DNA of 64,000 nucleotides from an uncultured Acetatifactor sp. (GTDB lineage: Bacteria; Bacillota; Clostridia; Lachnospirales; Lachnospiraceae), in assembly GCA_910585805.1 (NCBI GenBank), contig CAJUFB010000010.1, forward strand, positions 29,539-93,538. The letters run 5' to 3'. The notes below the pieces were generated by a model. That model made no database searches. It saw nothing but the letters and a program-made list of their open reading frames with translations, and had not been told where the DNA came from. Both the position numbers and the translations under genes were made by a program. Numbering within the stretch: position 1 is the stretch's first letter; every line of letters starts with the position of its first letter. Positions 7,984-15,497 of the stretch are shown here, one piece after another.

Positions 7984-9746
7984 TCATAGCGCCGGGCAGC
8001 TATTTCTTCGCCGGATTTGCCACGGTAACCCTCCAGGAATGTCTTGATCTGCTCTTTCAGATAACCTCCAATTGCTTCGGCAGTATCCCGGTCGGCGCCT
8101 CCGAATTCAGGTATGATTTTTTCTATCACATGAAGCTGTTTCAGATCCTGGGCCGTAATGCGCATGACTTCGCTGGCTTCCTTTGCCCTGGAGGAGTCTT
8201 TCCATAATATGGAAGCAAATCCCTCCGGGGACAGGATGGAATAAGTGGCATTTTCCAGCATCCATACCTCATTTCCAACTGCAGTGGCCAGAGCGCCTCC
8301 GCTGCCGCCCTCTCCGATAAAGATGCACAGTACAGGTACCTTAAGGGCCGACATTTCACACAGATTGCGCGCAATTGCCTCTCCCTGCCCCCGCTCCTCG
8401 GCTTCAATGCCGCAGAAAGCGCCTGAAGTATTGATAAAGCTCACAATGGGCCGGTTGAACTTCTCCGCCTGTTTCATAAGCCGCAGCGCCTTACGGTATC
8501 CTTCCGGCATGGGCATTCCGTAATTCCGGCGCTGGCATTCCGCCAGTTCTTTCCCTTTATGGTCCGCGATCACGGTCACGGGCTGGCCGTCCAGGAAGCC
8601 GATTCCTCCCACAATGGCCGGATCATCCCGAAAACATCTGTCTCCGTGGGCTTCCACAAAATAATCAAATATTACATCTATGTAATCAATCGCACTGGCC
8701 CGTTCCAGTCTGCGGGCAGCCTTCACTTTCTCCCAGACACTTGTGGGCTTGAGCGTCCATTCTTTTTCCTTCAGGATTTCACTCAGAATAAAATGAAAGT
8801 TCTTGCCCGGGGCAAAATCCGCATATTCCCCTTCCCGGCACTGATGAGCCTTGATCAGGAAATAAAGTGTTTTTTTCAGGTTTCTGCGTTCCACGATTCC
8901 ATCTATGATGCCGTGCTCCACCAGGAATTCCGCCGTCTGAAATCCCTCCGGCAATTCCTGGCCGATGGTCTGCCGGATCACTCTGGGTCCCGCAAATCCG
9001 ATCAGCGCCCCCGGCTCCGCCATGATCACATCCCCCAGCATGGCAAAGCTGGCGGTAACGCCTCCGGTGGTGGGATCGGTGAGTATGGTAGTATATAACA
9101 GCCCTGCCTCTCCCAGCTTCCGGATCGCCGCGGAAGTCTTGGCCATCTGCATCAGGGAGATCAGTCCCTCCTGCATTCTGGCGCCGCCCGAGCAGCAGAA
9201 CATAAAGACCGGCAGCCGCTTCTGAATGGCGCATTCCACTGCCGCAGTGATCTTTTCCCCAACCACATGGCCCATGCTGGCCATCAGAAACCTGGAATCG
9301 CAGATCCCCAGCACGATATCCTCGCCGAATACTTTACACTGCCCCACGGTGACGGCTTCGTCCAGGCCGGTTTTCTCCCTCGCCGCCATGATCTTGTCCT
9401 CATAGCCTTCATAAGCCAGTGGATTGCGCATGGGCAGATCCGTGAACCACGGTTCAAAGGTGTGTGGGTCTGCCACCATACGGATGCGGTTGTGCACCTT
9501 CACACGGAAGTAGCCTTCGCATTCGTAACAGATATATTTCCGCTTGGCCACCCTGCCCCGGTCTACCATTTTACCGCATTTGGGGCAGCGGATGAGACAG
9601 CCGTCGTCTCCCTCCCGGGTTCCGGAATCCTGCTTTCCGTTTACCGTCTGTATCCGGGCATTTTCAGAGTTCTTCTGCTTCTCCGACAACCTTGTAAAAA
9701 AAGTAGCCCGTTTTTCCCTGCCATCCTTTTTTATCGATTTCTTCAT
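7965..9746 (-). CDS. accDA: Acetyl-CoA carboxylase carboxyltransferase, fused beta-alpha subunits
   Basis: Fusion of AccD (N-terminal) and AccA (C-terminal), 593 residues, transferring carboxyl from biotin to acetyl-CoA to make malonyl-CoA. The AccD zinc finger is present (CPKCGK and CYECEGYF; Cys 54, 57, 73, 76), followed by the crotonase-like fold with FCCSGGARMQEG. The AccA half begins near residue 325 (SVWEKVKAARRLERASA) and contains FIGEGGSGGALA. The ATG at 9746 has AGGAGG 9 nt upstream and is preferred over an in-frame GTG at 9767. The partner genes accB and accC are not in this operon. Confidence 0.95.
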   Translation of the reverse strand: MKKSIKKDGREKRATFFTRLSEKQKNSENARIQTVNGKQDSGTREGDDGCLIRCPKCGKMVDRGRVAKRKYICYECEGYFRVKVHNRIRMVADPHTFEPWFTDLPMRNPLAYEGYEDKIMAAREKTGLDEAVTVGQCKVFGEDIVLGICDSRFLMASMGHVVGEKITAAVECAIQKRLPVFMFCCSGGARMQEGLISLMQMAKTSAAIRKLGEAGLLYTTILTDPTTGGVTASFAMLGDVIMAEPGALIGFAGPRVIRQTIGQELPEGFQTAEFLVEHGIIDGIVERRNLKKTLYFLIKAHQCREGEYADFAPGKNFHFILSEILKEKEWTLKPTSVWEKVKAARRLERASAIDYIDVIFDYFVEAHGDRCFRDDPAIVGGIGFLDGQPVTVIADHKGKELAECQRRNYGMPMPEGYRKALRLMKQAEKFNRPIVSFINTSGAFCGIEAEERGQGEAIARNLCEMSALKVPVLCIFIGEGGSGGALATAVGNEVWMLENATYSILSPEGFASILWKDSSRAKEASEVMRITAQDLKQLHVIEKIIPEFGGADRDTAEAIGGYLKEQIKTFLEGYRGKSGEEIAARRYERFRSF

Positions 9747-9812
9747 GAATGAATGCCTCCTGTACACACTTTTGTCTCAGGTTTCCCTTCTCTTCCTGAG
9801 ATCTGCCCGGCG

Positions 9813-10244
9813 CTACTGCCCCACGGCAAAGGTCAGTTCCCCTTCCGCAACCACCTTTCCGTCCACGAAAGCTCTGGCCCTGCCCACTCCTATGGGTCCT
9901 TTTACCCTGACGATCTCGGTCTCCAGCATCAGAACATCGCCGGGAAGTACCTTTTTGCGGAACCTGGCTTTGTCAATCCCGGCAAAGTAGGCTGTGCGCC
10001 CTTTCCATTCCGGCCGGGAGAGGATGGCCACCGCCCCTACCTGCGCCAGGGCTTCCATGATCAATGCCCCTGGCATCACGGGATTTCCCGGGAAATGGCC
10101 CTGAAAATACGGTTCGTTTACGCTGACACATTTCTTTCCCAATGCCCGCACGCCTGTCTCCAGCTCTTCGATGGTATCTATCAATAAAAACGGATATCTG
10201 TGCGGTATGATATCCATGATTTCCTGCGCAGTATATATCGCCAT
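9813..10244 (-). CDS. fabZ: 3-hydroxyacyl-ACP dehydratase
   Basis: Removes water from beta-hydroxyacyl-ACP to trans-2-enoyl-ACP. 143 residues, standard hot-dog fold length. The catalytic His50 lies in YFQGHFPGNPVMPGALIMEA and Glu64 in the same motif. The start at 10244 has AGGAG 8 nt upstream and begins MAIYTAQEIMDIIPHRYPFL, the usual FabZ start; the frame continues to 10316 without support. In related clusters fabZ sits between accB and accC; here both neighbours are missing. Confidence 0.95.
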   Translation of the reverse strand: MAIYTAQEIMDIIPHRYPFLLIDTIEELETGVRALGKKCVSVNEPYFQGHFPGNPVMPGALIMEALAQVGAVAILSRPEWKGRTAYFAGIDKARFRKKVLPGDVLMLETEIVRVKGPIGVGRARAFVDGKVVAEGELTFAVGQ

Positions 10245-10349
10245 ATCGTACACTCCTGTTCCTGTGTTTTTCCCGATCCCTCCTGCGTCAGCGGCTGCTC
10301 TGTCCCCGGCAGACACCCGTTCCGCATGGAAAACCGGCCAAAAACTCCG

Positions 10350-11582
10350 TCATCTGAATTTCCCCACCAGAATGCTTGCATTGTGTCCGCCAAACCCAAG
10401 GGAATTGCTCAGGGCAAAGGGAACAGCCTCCTCATGGCTCTCCATACAGTAATCCAGATCCATCTCGCCTTCCGTCTCTCTCAGACCCACCGTTCTGTGT
10501 ATGAAATCCTCCTGTACAGACTTCACGCAGGTAATGAATTCCACTGCACCCGCTGCCCCCAGCAGATGCCCCACCATGGACTTGGTGGAGTTGATCCGCA
10601 GCTTTCCTGCATGCTCACCAAAGGCCAGCTTTATGGCCCTTGTCTCAAACAGATCATTATGATGGGTTCCTGTGCCGTGGGCATTGATATAAGTCAGTTC
10701 CTCCGGTTTCACGCCGCCGTCTTCCAGGGCGCCCAGCATGGCCCGGGCAGCGCCGGCTCCGTCTTCCGTGGGAGATGTGATATGATAAGCGTCCGAAGAA
10801 CAGCCATATCCCAACACTTCCGCGTAAATGCGTGCCCCCCGCTTTCTGGCATGTTCCAGCTCTTCCAGTACTACGATTCCCGCGCCCTCTCCCATGACAA
10901 ATCCGCTTCTGTCCTTGTCAAAGGGAATGGAACATCTCTCCGGGTCCGTGCTTCCGGAAAGTGCCGTCAATGCCGCAAATCCGGCAATCCCCAAAGGTGT
11001 CACCGCTCCTTCCGTTCCGCCTGCCACACAGGCATCCGCCTCGCCGTACTGAATGGAGCGGAAGGCTTCGCCGATGGAATTCGTCCCGGTGGCACAGGCA
11101 GTCACCACATTCAGGCTCTTTCCCTTCAGGCCATAGGCAATGCTGACATTTCCCGCGGCCATATTGGAAATCATCATGGGCACAAAAAGAGGACTCACTC
11201 TGGAGGGACCCTTTTCCAGCAGTTTCACATGCTCCCGCTCCGCCGCCTGCAGACTTCCCACTCCGCTTCCCACAAAGCAGCCTATCCTGTAGGGATCCTC
11301 CGTTTCCATATCCAGAGCCGCGTCTCTGATGGCTTCGCCCGCAGCGGCCACCGCATACTGACAGAAGACTTCCATACGCCTGGCAGCCTTTTTGTCCATA
11401 TGATCTTCCGGCTTGAAGTCCTTAACCTCCGCAGCCAGTTTGCATTTGTAATCTGCTGTATCGAAGTTTGTGATGGGAGCAAAGCCTGTTTTTTCCGCTT
11501 TGATCCCGTTCCAGAACGCTTCCATGCCGATGCCGATGGGCGTCACTGCTCCCAGGCCTGTCACTACAACTCTTCTTCTCAT
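10350..11582 (-). CDS. fabF: Beta-ketoacyl-ACP synthase II
   Basis: Elongating condensing enzyme, 410 residues. Catalytic Cys163 in VVTACATGTNSIG, His302 in NAHGTGTHHND and His339 in KSMVGHLLGAAGA, the normal C-H-H triad. The start is either ATG at 11582 (MRRRVVVTGLGAVTPIG) or TTG six bases upstream at 11588; both have acceptable GGAT-type signals, and the ATG fits the family. Middle of the fab operon, 42 bp after fabG. Confidence 0.95.
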   Translation of the reverse strand: MRRRVVVTGLGAVTPIGIGMEAFWNGIKAEKTGFAPITNFDTADYKCKLAAEVKDFKPEDHMDKKAARRMEVFCQYAVAAAGEAIRDAALDMETEDPYRIGCFVGSGVGSLQAAEREHVKLLEKGPSRVSPLFVPMMISNMAAGNVSIAYGLKGKSLNVVTACATGTNSIGEAFRSIQYGEADACVAGGTEGAVTPLGIAGFAALTALSGSTDPERCSIPFDKDRSGFVMGEGAGIVVLEELEHARKRGARIYAEVLGYGCSSDAYHITSPTEDGAGAARAMLGALEDGGVKPEELTYINAHGTGTHHNDLFETRAIKLAFGEHAGKLRINSTKSMVGHLLGAAGAVEFITCVKSVQEDFIHRTVGLRETEGEMDLDYCMESHEEAVPFALSNSLGFGGHNASILVGKFR

Positions 11583-11624
11583 ATTCAATATCCAATCCTT
11601 TCCCCATCCTCAAGGAAGTGTCTG

Positions 11625-12416
11625 TCACATGGCCATGCCGCCATCCACACAGATAACCTGTCCGGTGATATAATCCGACCTGTTTCCCGCCAGAAATGCT
11701 ACCAGTTCCGCCACATCCCCGCCGCTTCCCATTCTCCCCATGGGAATGGAGGCAATTGCATTTTCTCTGACTTTTTCGGTCAGCGCGCCAGTCATCTCCG
11801 TATCGATGAAGCCCGGCGCCACGGCATTGACACATACGCCGCGGCCGGCAAGCTCCCTGGCCACGCTTTTGGTCAGGCCGATGAGCCCGGCCTTGGAGGC
11901 GGAATAATTGGCCTGTCCAGCATTTCCCACCACCCCCGATACCGAGGAAATATTGATGATCTTACCGCTGCGCTGCTTCAGAAAATATCTGGACAGATGG
12001 CGTATGGTATTGAATGCCCCTTTCAGGTTCGTATCCAGCACCCTGTCGTACTCCGCCTCTGTCATGCGCAGGATCAGATTGTCTTTCGTTATGCCGGCAT
12101 TGTTTACCAGGATATCCAGACGGGCGTACTTCCGGATGATTTCTTCCGCCATTCTGCCGCATGCCTCATAATCGGACACGTCACAGCCCACGGCCTCCCC
12201 CTGTCCGCCCGCTTTCTCGATCTCCGCCACCACCTCCAGGGCGCGCTCCCTGGAACCGTTATAGTTTACCAGCACTGCGGCTCCCATTCCCGCCAGGGTC
12301 AGGGCAATGCTTCTGCCTATCCCGCGCCCTGCGCCGGTCACCAGAGCCACCCTGCCCGCAAGCTCTCCCCGGGCCTGACATGTGCATTTTTCCGATGCTT
12401 CCTTTTCCACTCTCAC
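11625..12416 (-). CDS. fabG: 3-oxoacyl-ACP reductase
   Basis: NADPH-dependent short-chain dehydrogenase reducing beta-ketoacyl-ACP, 263 residues. Cofactor motif TGAGRGIGRS (27-36), NNAG (105-108), catalytic Ser157/158, Tyr171 and Lys175 (YSASK). The N-terminus carries an unusual 20-residue polar extension with two Cys (KCTCQ) before LAGRVALVTG. The start is GTG with AGAGGA close upstream; no later start codon lies before the Rossmann motif. Confidence 0.93.
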   Translation of the reverse strand: MRVEKEASEKCTCQARGELAGRVALVTGAGRGIGRSIALTLAGMGAAVLVNYNGSRERALEVVAEIEKAGGQGEAVGCDVSDYEACGRMAEEIIRKYARLDILVNNAGITKDNLILRMTEAEYDRVLDTNLKGAFNTIRHLSRYFLKQRSGKIINISSVSGVVGNAGQANYSASKAGLIGLTKSVARELAGRGVCVNAVAPGFIDTEMTGALTEKVRENAIASIPMGRMGSGGDVAELVAFLAGNRSDYITGQVICVDGGMAM

Positions 12417-12566
12417 TTATCCTCTCTTATTCCGCTTCTGTCTCTGTTTCGCATACTTATGACTGCTCTGTCATGAAACCGTTATTTTGCTGCTGCCCTT
12501 TCCCGCCGGTCCTGACCATGACTTCCGTTGGGGACGCTTTTCGTATCTGCCCGCTCGCACAGCCTG

Positions 12567-13475
12567 TTATGAAATACCCTCCAGCTCCTTGACCGTCCCT
12601 ATGTTGATAACCTTCACATCACGGCTCATTTTCTTCAGGAAACCCGCAAGGGTCTTGCCCGGACCTATCTCAATGAAGGTGTCCACTCCGTCCGCCAGCA
12701 TCCGTTCCATGCTCTCGCGCCATCTCACGGTGGAGGATACCTGCCTGGCCAGAAGTTCTTTTATCGGAGCAGCCTCTGTTACGTAAGAAGCCTCCACATT
12801 ACATATGTAGGGGATTGCAGGGCTTTTCACCTCCACGTTCTCCAGCTCCGCCGCCAGCCTCTCGCCGGCTCCTTCAAGCAGCCTGGAGTGAAATGGACCG
12901 CTGACCTTTAACGGGATGCACCGCTTTGCCCCTGCTTCCTGAAGTCTTACGGAAGCCGCCTGTACCGCCTGTGACTCACCGGTGATCACGATCTGCCCGG
13001 GACAGTTGTCGTTGGCAATGGAAACGATACCTTCCGTCTCCGCGCATATATTGCGGATCTTCTCTGCATCCAGTCCTAAAACCGCGCTCATGGCGCCGCC
13101 CACCGGATAAGCCTCCTGCATATAGAGTCCCCTGCACCGGATCAGCCAGAACAGCCGGGACAGTTCCATGACCCCTGCTGCCGCCAGCGCGCCGTATTCC
13201 CCCAGACTCAGTCCGGCGGTGCAGTCTGCCCGAAATCCTTTTTCTTCCAAAACCTTCAGAATTGCCACCTCCGTGGCCAGCATGGCTATCTGCGTATATT
13301 CCGTAATGTCCAGTCTGTCATTTTCCGTAAAGCACAGTTCTCCCACATTCAGTCCGGTTGCTTCACCCGCTGTCGCATAGACCTTTCTCGCCGTATCAAA
13401 GGCATCAAAAAAATCCTTTCCCATGCCGCAGTACTGCGCTCCCTGGCCCGGAAAAATAAATGCTGTCTTTCCCAT
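12567..13475 (-). CDS. fabD: Malonyl-CoA:ACP transacylase
   Basis: Loads malonyl groups onto acyl carrier protein, 302 residues. Begins with the hallmark FIFPGQGAQYCGMG; nucleophile Ser90 in TAGLSLGEYGAL; catalytic His196 in SGPFHSRLL; Gln in the GQGAQ loop. Start ATG with a weak AAGGA nearby. A 150-bp gap separates it from fabG, the second longest space in the operon, with no recognisable signal. Confidence 0.95.
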   Translation of the reverse strand: MGKTAFIFPGQGAQYCGMGKDFFDAFDTARKVYATAGEATGLNVGELCFTENDRLDITEYTQIAMLATEVAILKVLEEKGFRADCTAGLSLGEYGALAAAGVMELSRLFWLIRCRGLYMQEAYPVGGAMSAVLGLDAEKIRNICAETEGIVSIANDNCPGQIVITGESQAVQAASVRLQEAGAKRCIPLKVSGPFHSRLLEGAGERLAAELENVEVKSPAIPYICNVEASYVTEAAPIKELLARQVSSTVRWRESMERMLADGVDTFIEIGPGKTLAGFLKKMSRDVKVINIGTVKELEGIS

Positions 13476-13541
13476 GTCCTTATTTTCCCTTTCATCATAT
13501 GGCTTATCGGAAACAATTTCTTCCGCTTCCGGGCAGAAGGC

Positions 13542-14480
13542 TCAGAAGACCATACCCGCTTCCCGCAGCAGTTTCATGCCGCCTTCCGCCACATCCCGAA
13601 TAATCTCGCTGCAGCTCTCTTCCTTCTTTACCAGGCCCGCAATCTGACCCGCCATCAAAGTGCCGTTCACGGTATCGCCCTCCACCACAGCTTTCCGCAG
13701 GGCGCCCAAAGTCAGCTGTTCCAGCTCCTCAAAGGGCGCTCCCGCCTTCTCCAGCTTCAGGTATTCCCGGGTCATGCCGTTTCTCAGCTGCCTCACCGGA
13801 TGTCCATGGCTCATTCCCGTCACCTCGGAATCAATATCCTTGGATGCGATGATCTTAGCCTTATAGTTGGGATGCACCACTGCCTCCTTTGCCGTCACAA
13901 AGCGGGTTCCCATCTGCACCGCCTCGGCCCCCAGCATAAATGCCGCCGCAAGGCCTCTTCCGTCCGCGATCCCTCCGGCCGCAATCACCGGAATCCCCAC
14001 CGCGTCCGCCACCTGAGGGACAAGGGCAAATGTGGTGATGGATCCGATATGCCCGCCGGATTCCATGCCTTCCGCCACTACCGCATCGGCGCCGGCGCGC
14101 TCCATCATTCTGGCCATGGCAACACTGGCCACTACAGGGATGACCTTTATGCTGGCAGCCTTCCACATGGCCATATATTTTCCCGGATTGCCTGCGCCGG
14201 TGGTCACTGCCTTTACGCCTTCCTCCACTGCCGCCCGGGCTATTTCGTCCGCCTCCGGATTCATCAGCATGATATTCAGGCCGAACGGCTTATCCGTCAG
14301 CTCCCTGCACCGGCGTATCTGCTCCCGGACGAAATCCGCGCCGGCTCCTCCGGCCCCTATGATCCCGAACCCTCCGGCTTCGGAAACCGCAGCCGCCAGA
14401 TGGTACTCGGCTACCCATGCCATTCCGCCCTGAATGACCGGATACTCTGTTCCCAAAAGTCCCGTTACCCTCGTCTTCAT
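13542..14480 (-). CDS. fabK: Enoyl-ACP reductase II (FMN-dependent)
   Basis: Final reduction step of fatty acid elongation by the triclosan-resistant FabK type, 312 residues, nitronate monooxygenase-like TIM barrel. PVIQGGMAWVAEYHLAAAVS at the N-terminus, ESGGHIG and PVIAAGGIADGRG for FMN phosphate binding, EAVQMGTRF. The ATG at 14480 follows GGGGGCGG; an in-frame ATG 12 bp upstream lies 1 bp from the acpP stop and has no room for an RBS. No fabI or fabL is visible in the window. Confidence 0.95.
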   Translation of the reverse strand: MKTRVTGLLGTEYPVIQGGMAWVAEYHLAAAVSEAGGFGIIGAGGAGADFVREQIRRCRELTDKPFGLNIMLMNPEADEIARAAVEEGVKAVTTGAGNPGKYMAMWKAASIKVIPVVASVAMARMMERAGADAVVAEGMESGGHIGSITTFALVPQVADAVGIPVIAAGGIADGRGLAAAFMLGAEAVQMGTRFVTAKEAVVHPNYKAKIIASKDIDSEVTGMSHGHPVRQLRNGMTREYLKLEKAGAPFEELEQLTLGALRKAVVEGDTVNGTLMAGQIAGLVKKEESCSEIIRDVAEGGMKLLREAGMVF

Positions 14481-14493
14481 ATCCGCCCCCATT

Positions 14494-14730
14494 TTAGTCC
14501 ATTTCCACGCCCTTGTCTGTGAGATATTTCATGACATCCCCAACGGTAAGCAGCTGCTCCAGATCCTCTGAAGGAATCTCTATGCCAAATTCATCCTCCA
14601 GCGCCATAACCATCTCGAACAGATCCAGGGAATCCGCATCCAGATCCTCTTTAAAGCTGGTGCTCTCTGTGATCTCCGCTCCTTCTGCATTTAATTTCTC
14701 TTCGATGACTGTCTTTAATTTCTCGAACAT
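14494..14730 (-). CDS. acpP: Acyl carrier protein
   Basis: Carries growing acyl chains on 4'-phosphopantetheine. 78 residues, acidic, with the attachment serine at S34 in the DADSLDLFEMVMALEDEF motif. ATG preceded by AGGAGGAGA. First gene of the fab operon; the leader from the predicted transcription start is about 200 nt and includes the operator boxes at 14899-14930. Confidence 0.97.
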   Translation of the reverse strand: MFEKLKTVIEEKLNAEGAEITESTSFKEDLDADSLDLFEMVMALEDEFGIEIPSEDLEQLLTVGDVMKYLTDKGVEMD

Positions 14731-14898
14731 CTTTCTCCTCCTGCTGATCCTGATTTTACCTTTTTGCCGCTTTCCAAATCTGCGGATATGCTTCTGTCCT
14801 TACTCAGACAGGGAAACGGCTCCACCGCTTCCGTTTCCTGGTATGTAACCCTGATATATGGTTTTTATTACCATATAAAACGGTATACAGTTCTATTT

Positions 14899-14930
14899 GT
14901 TTGACTTTCAAACTATTTGAGTGCCAAACT
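14899..14930. promoter_or_regulatory. Tandem FabT-like operator boxes
   Basis: GTTTGA-CTT-TCAAAC (14899-14913) is a perfect inverted repeat, followed at once by ATTTGAGTGCCAAACT (14915-14930), an imperfect second copy. The shape matches the TTTGA-N3/4-TCAAA sites known for the MarR-type repressor FabT. They lie just downstream of the acpP -10 element, a position suited to repression. Confidence 0.75.
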
Positions 14931-14936
14931 TTCTAG

Positions 14937-14965
14937 ATAATAACGCTGGAGAGAGGATTTGTCAA
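14937..14965 (-). promoter_or_regulatory. fab operon promoter
   Basis: Reading leftwards: TTGACA (14960-14965), 17-bp spacer, TATTAT (14937-14942). A near-consensus sigma-A promoter about 200 bp upstream of acpP. Confidence 0.85.
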
Positions 14966-15497
14966 TAGCATATCTGGTAATTTTTTCATCTATTCCTTTT
15001 TAACATTTTTATCAGGAAGCATCCCCTTATCATTCCCTGTTGCGCGTCTCCTGTCATGCCCGTTGCGCATTCCGAAAAGCCTTGACAATATCAGGAATTG
15101 TGCTATCCTATACTCATAAAGCATATTCATTTCCGAACACAGTACAATGAATTCCGGATCATCTGAAGCTCACTCCAGAAAATCTATGCTTTGAATCCCC
15201 ATTTTCATCTGCAGGGCAGGAGTTTGCAGCAGGCCGCTCTCCTGTCCGGAACAGGAAGTACTGTGGAAGAATGAAATCTGCAGTAACCAACATTGAAAGA
15301 CCGCCAGCCCCATATGCCCGCGCGGACATATTCGTAAATTTTGGCGGTCCTGCGTATAAGTCCAAATAAAAAGAAAAGGAAAGGCGTTAGTCAACATATG
15401 TGCCGGCGCGGCCCGGAAGTGCCGTAAACACAGCATCCTGACAGAACCAAAGCCCGGATGGCAACACGTTTATAGACTGACACCAAAGGAAAAACAT
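14966..15497. other. Intergenic region between divergent fab operon and GH28 gene
   Basis: About 530 bp without a credible gene. It holds repeat E1 (15297-15358) and a short palindrome TCCTGTCCGGAACAGGA near 15239-15255. A sigma-A promoter for the GH28 gene was not identified. Confidence 0.5.
15297..15358 (-). repeat. Repeat E copy 1 (A-related MITE-like element)
   Basis: On the minus strand it begins TATACGCAGGACCGCCA and contains ATTTACGAATATGTCC and a closing TGGCGGTCTT, so the GACCGCCA arms can pair. The first 50 bp match 62980-63028 closely, and the TATAC...ACCGCCA...ATTTAC start resembles repeat A. Confidence 0.6.

Noticed and set aside
11605..11616. AAGGAAGTGTC as a repeat C end
   Set aside because: Only 11 bp match, no second arm, and it lies between fabG and fabF; chance.
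10200..12476. 758-codon open frame on the plus strand
   Set aside because: Lies wholly opposite fabF and fabG, which have intact catalytic motifs; a shadow frame caused by codon bias.
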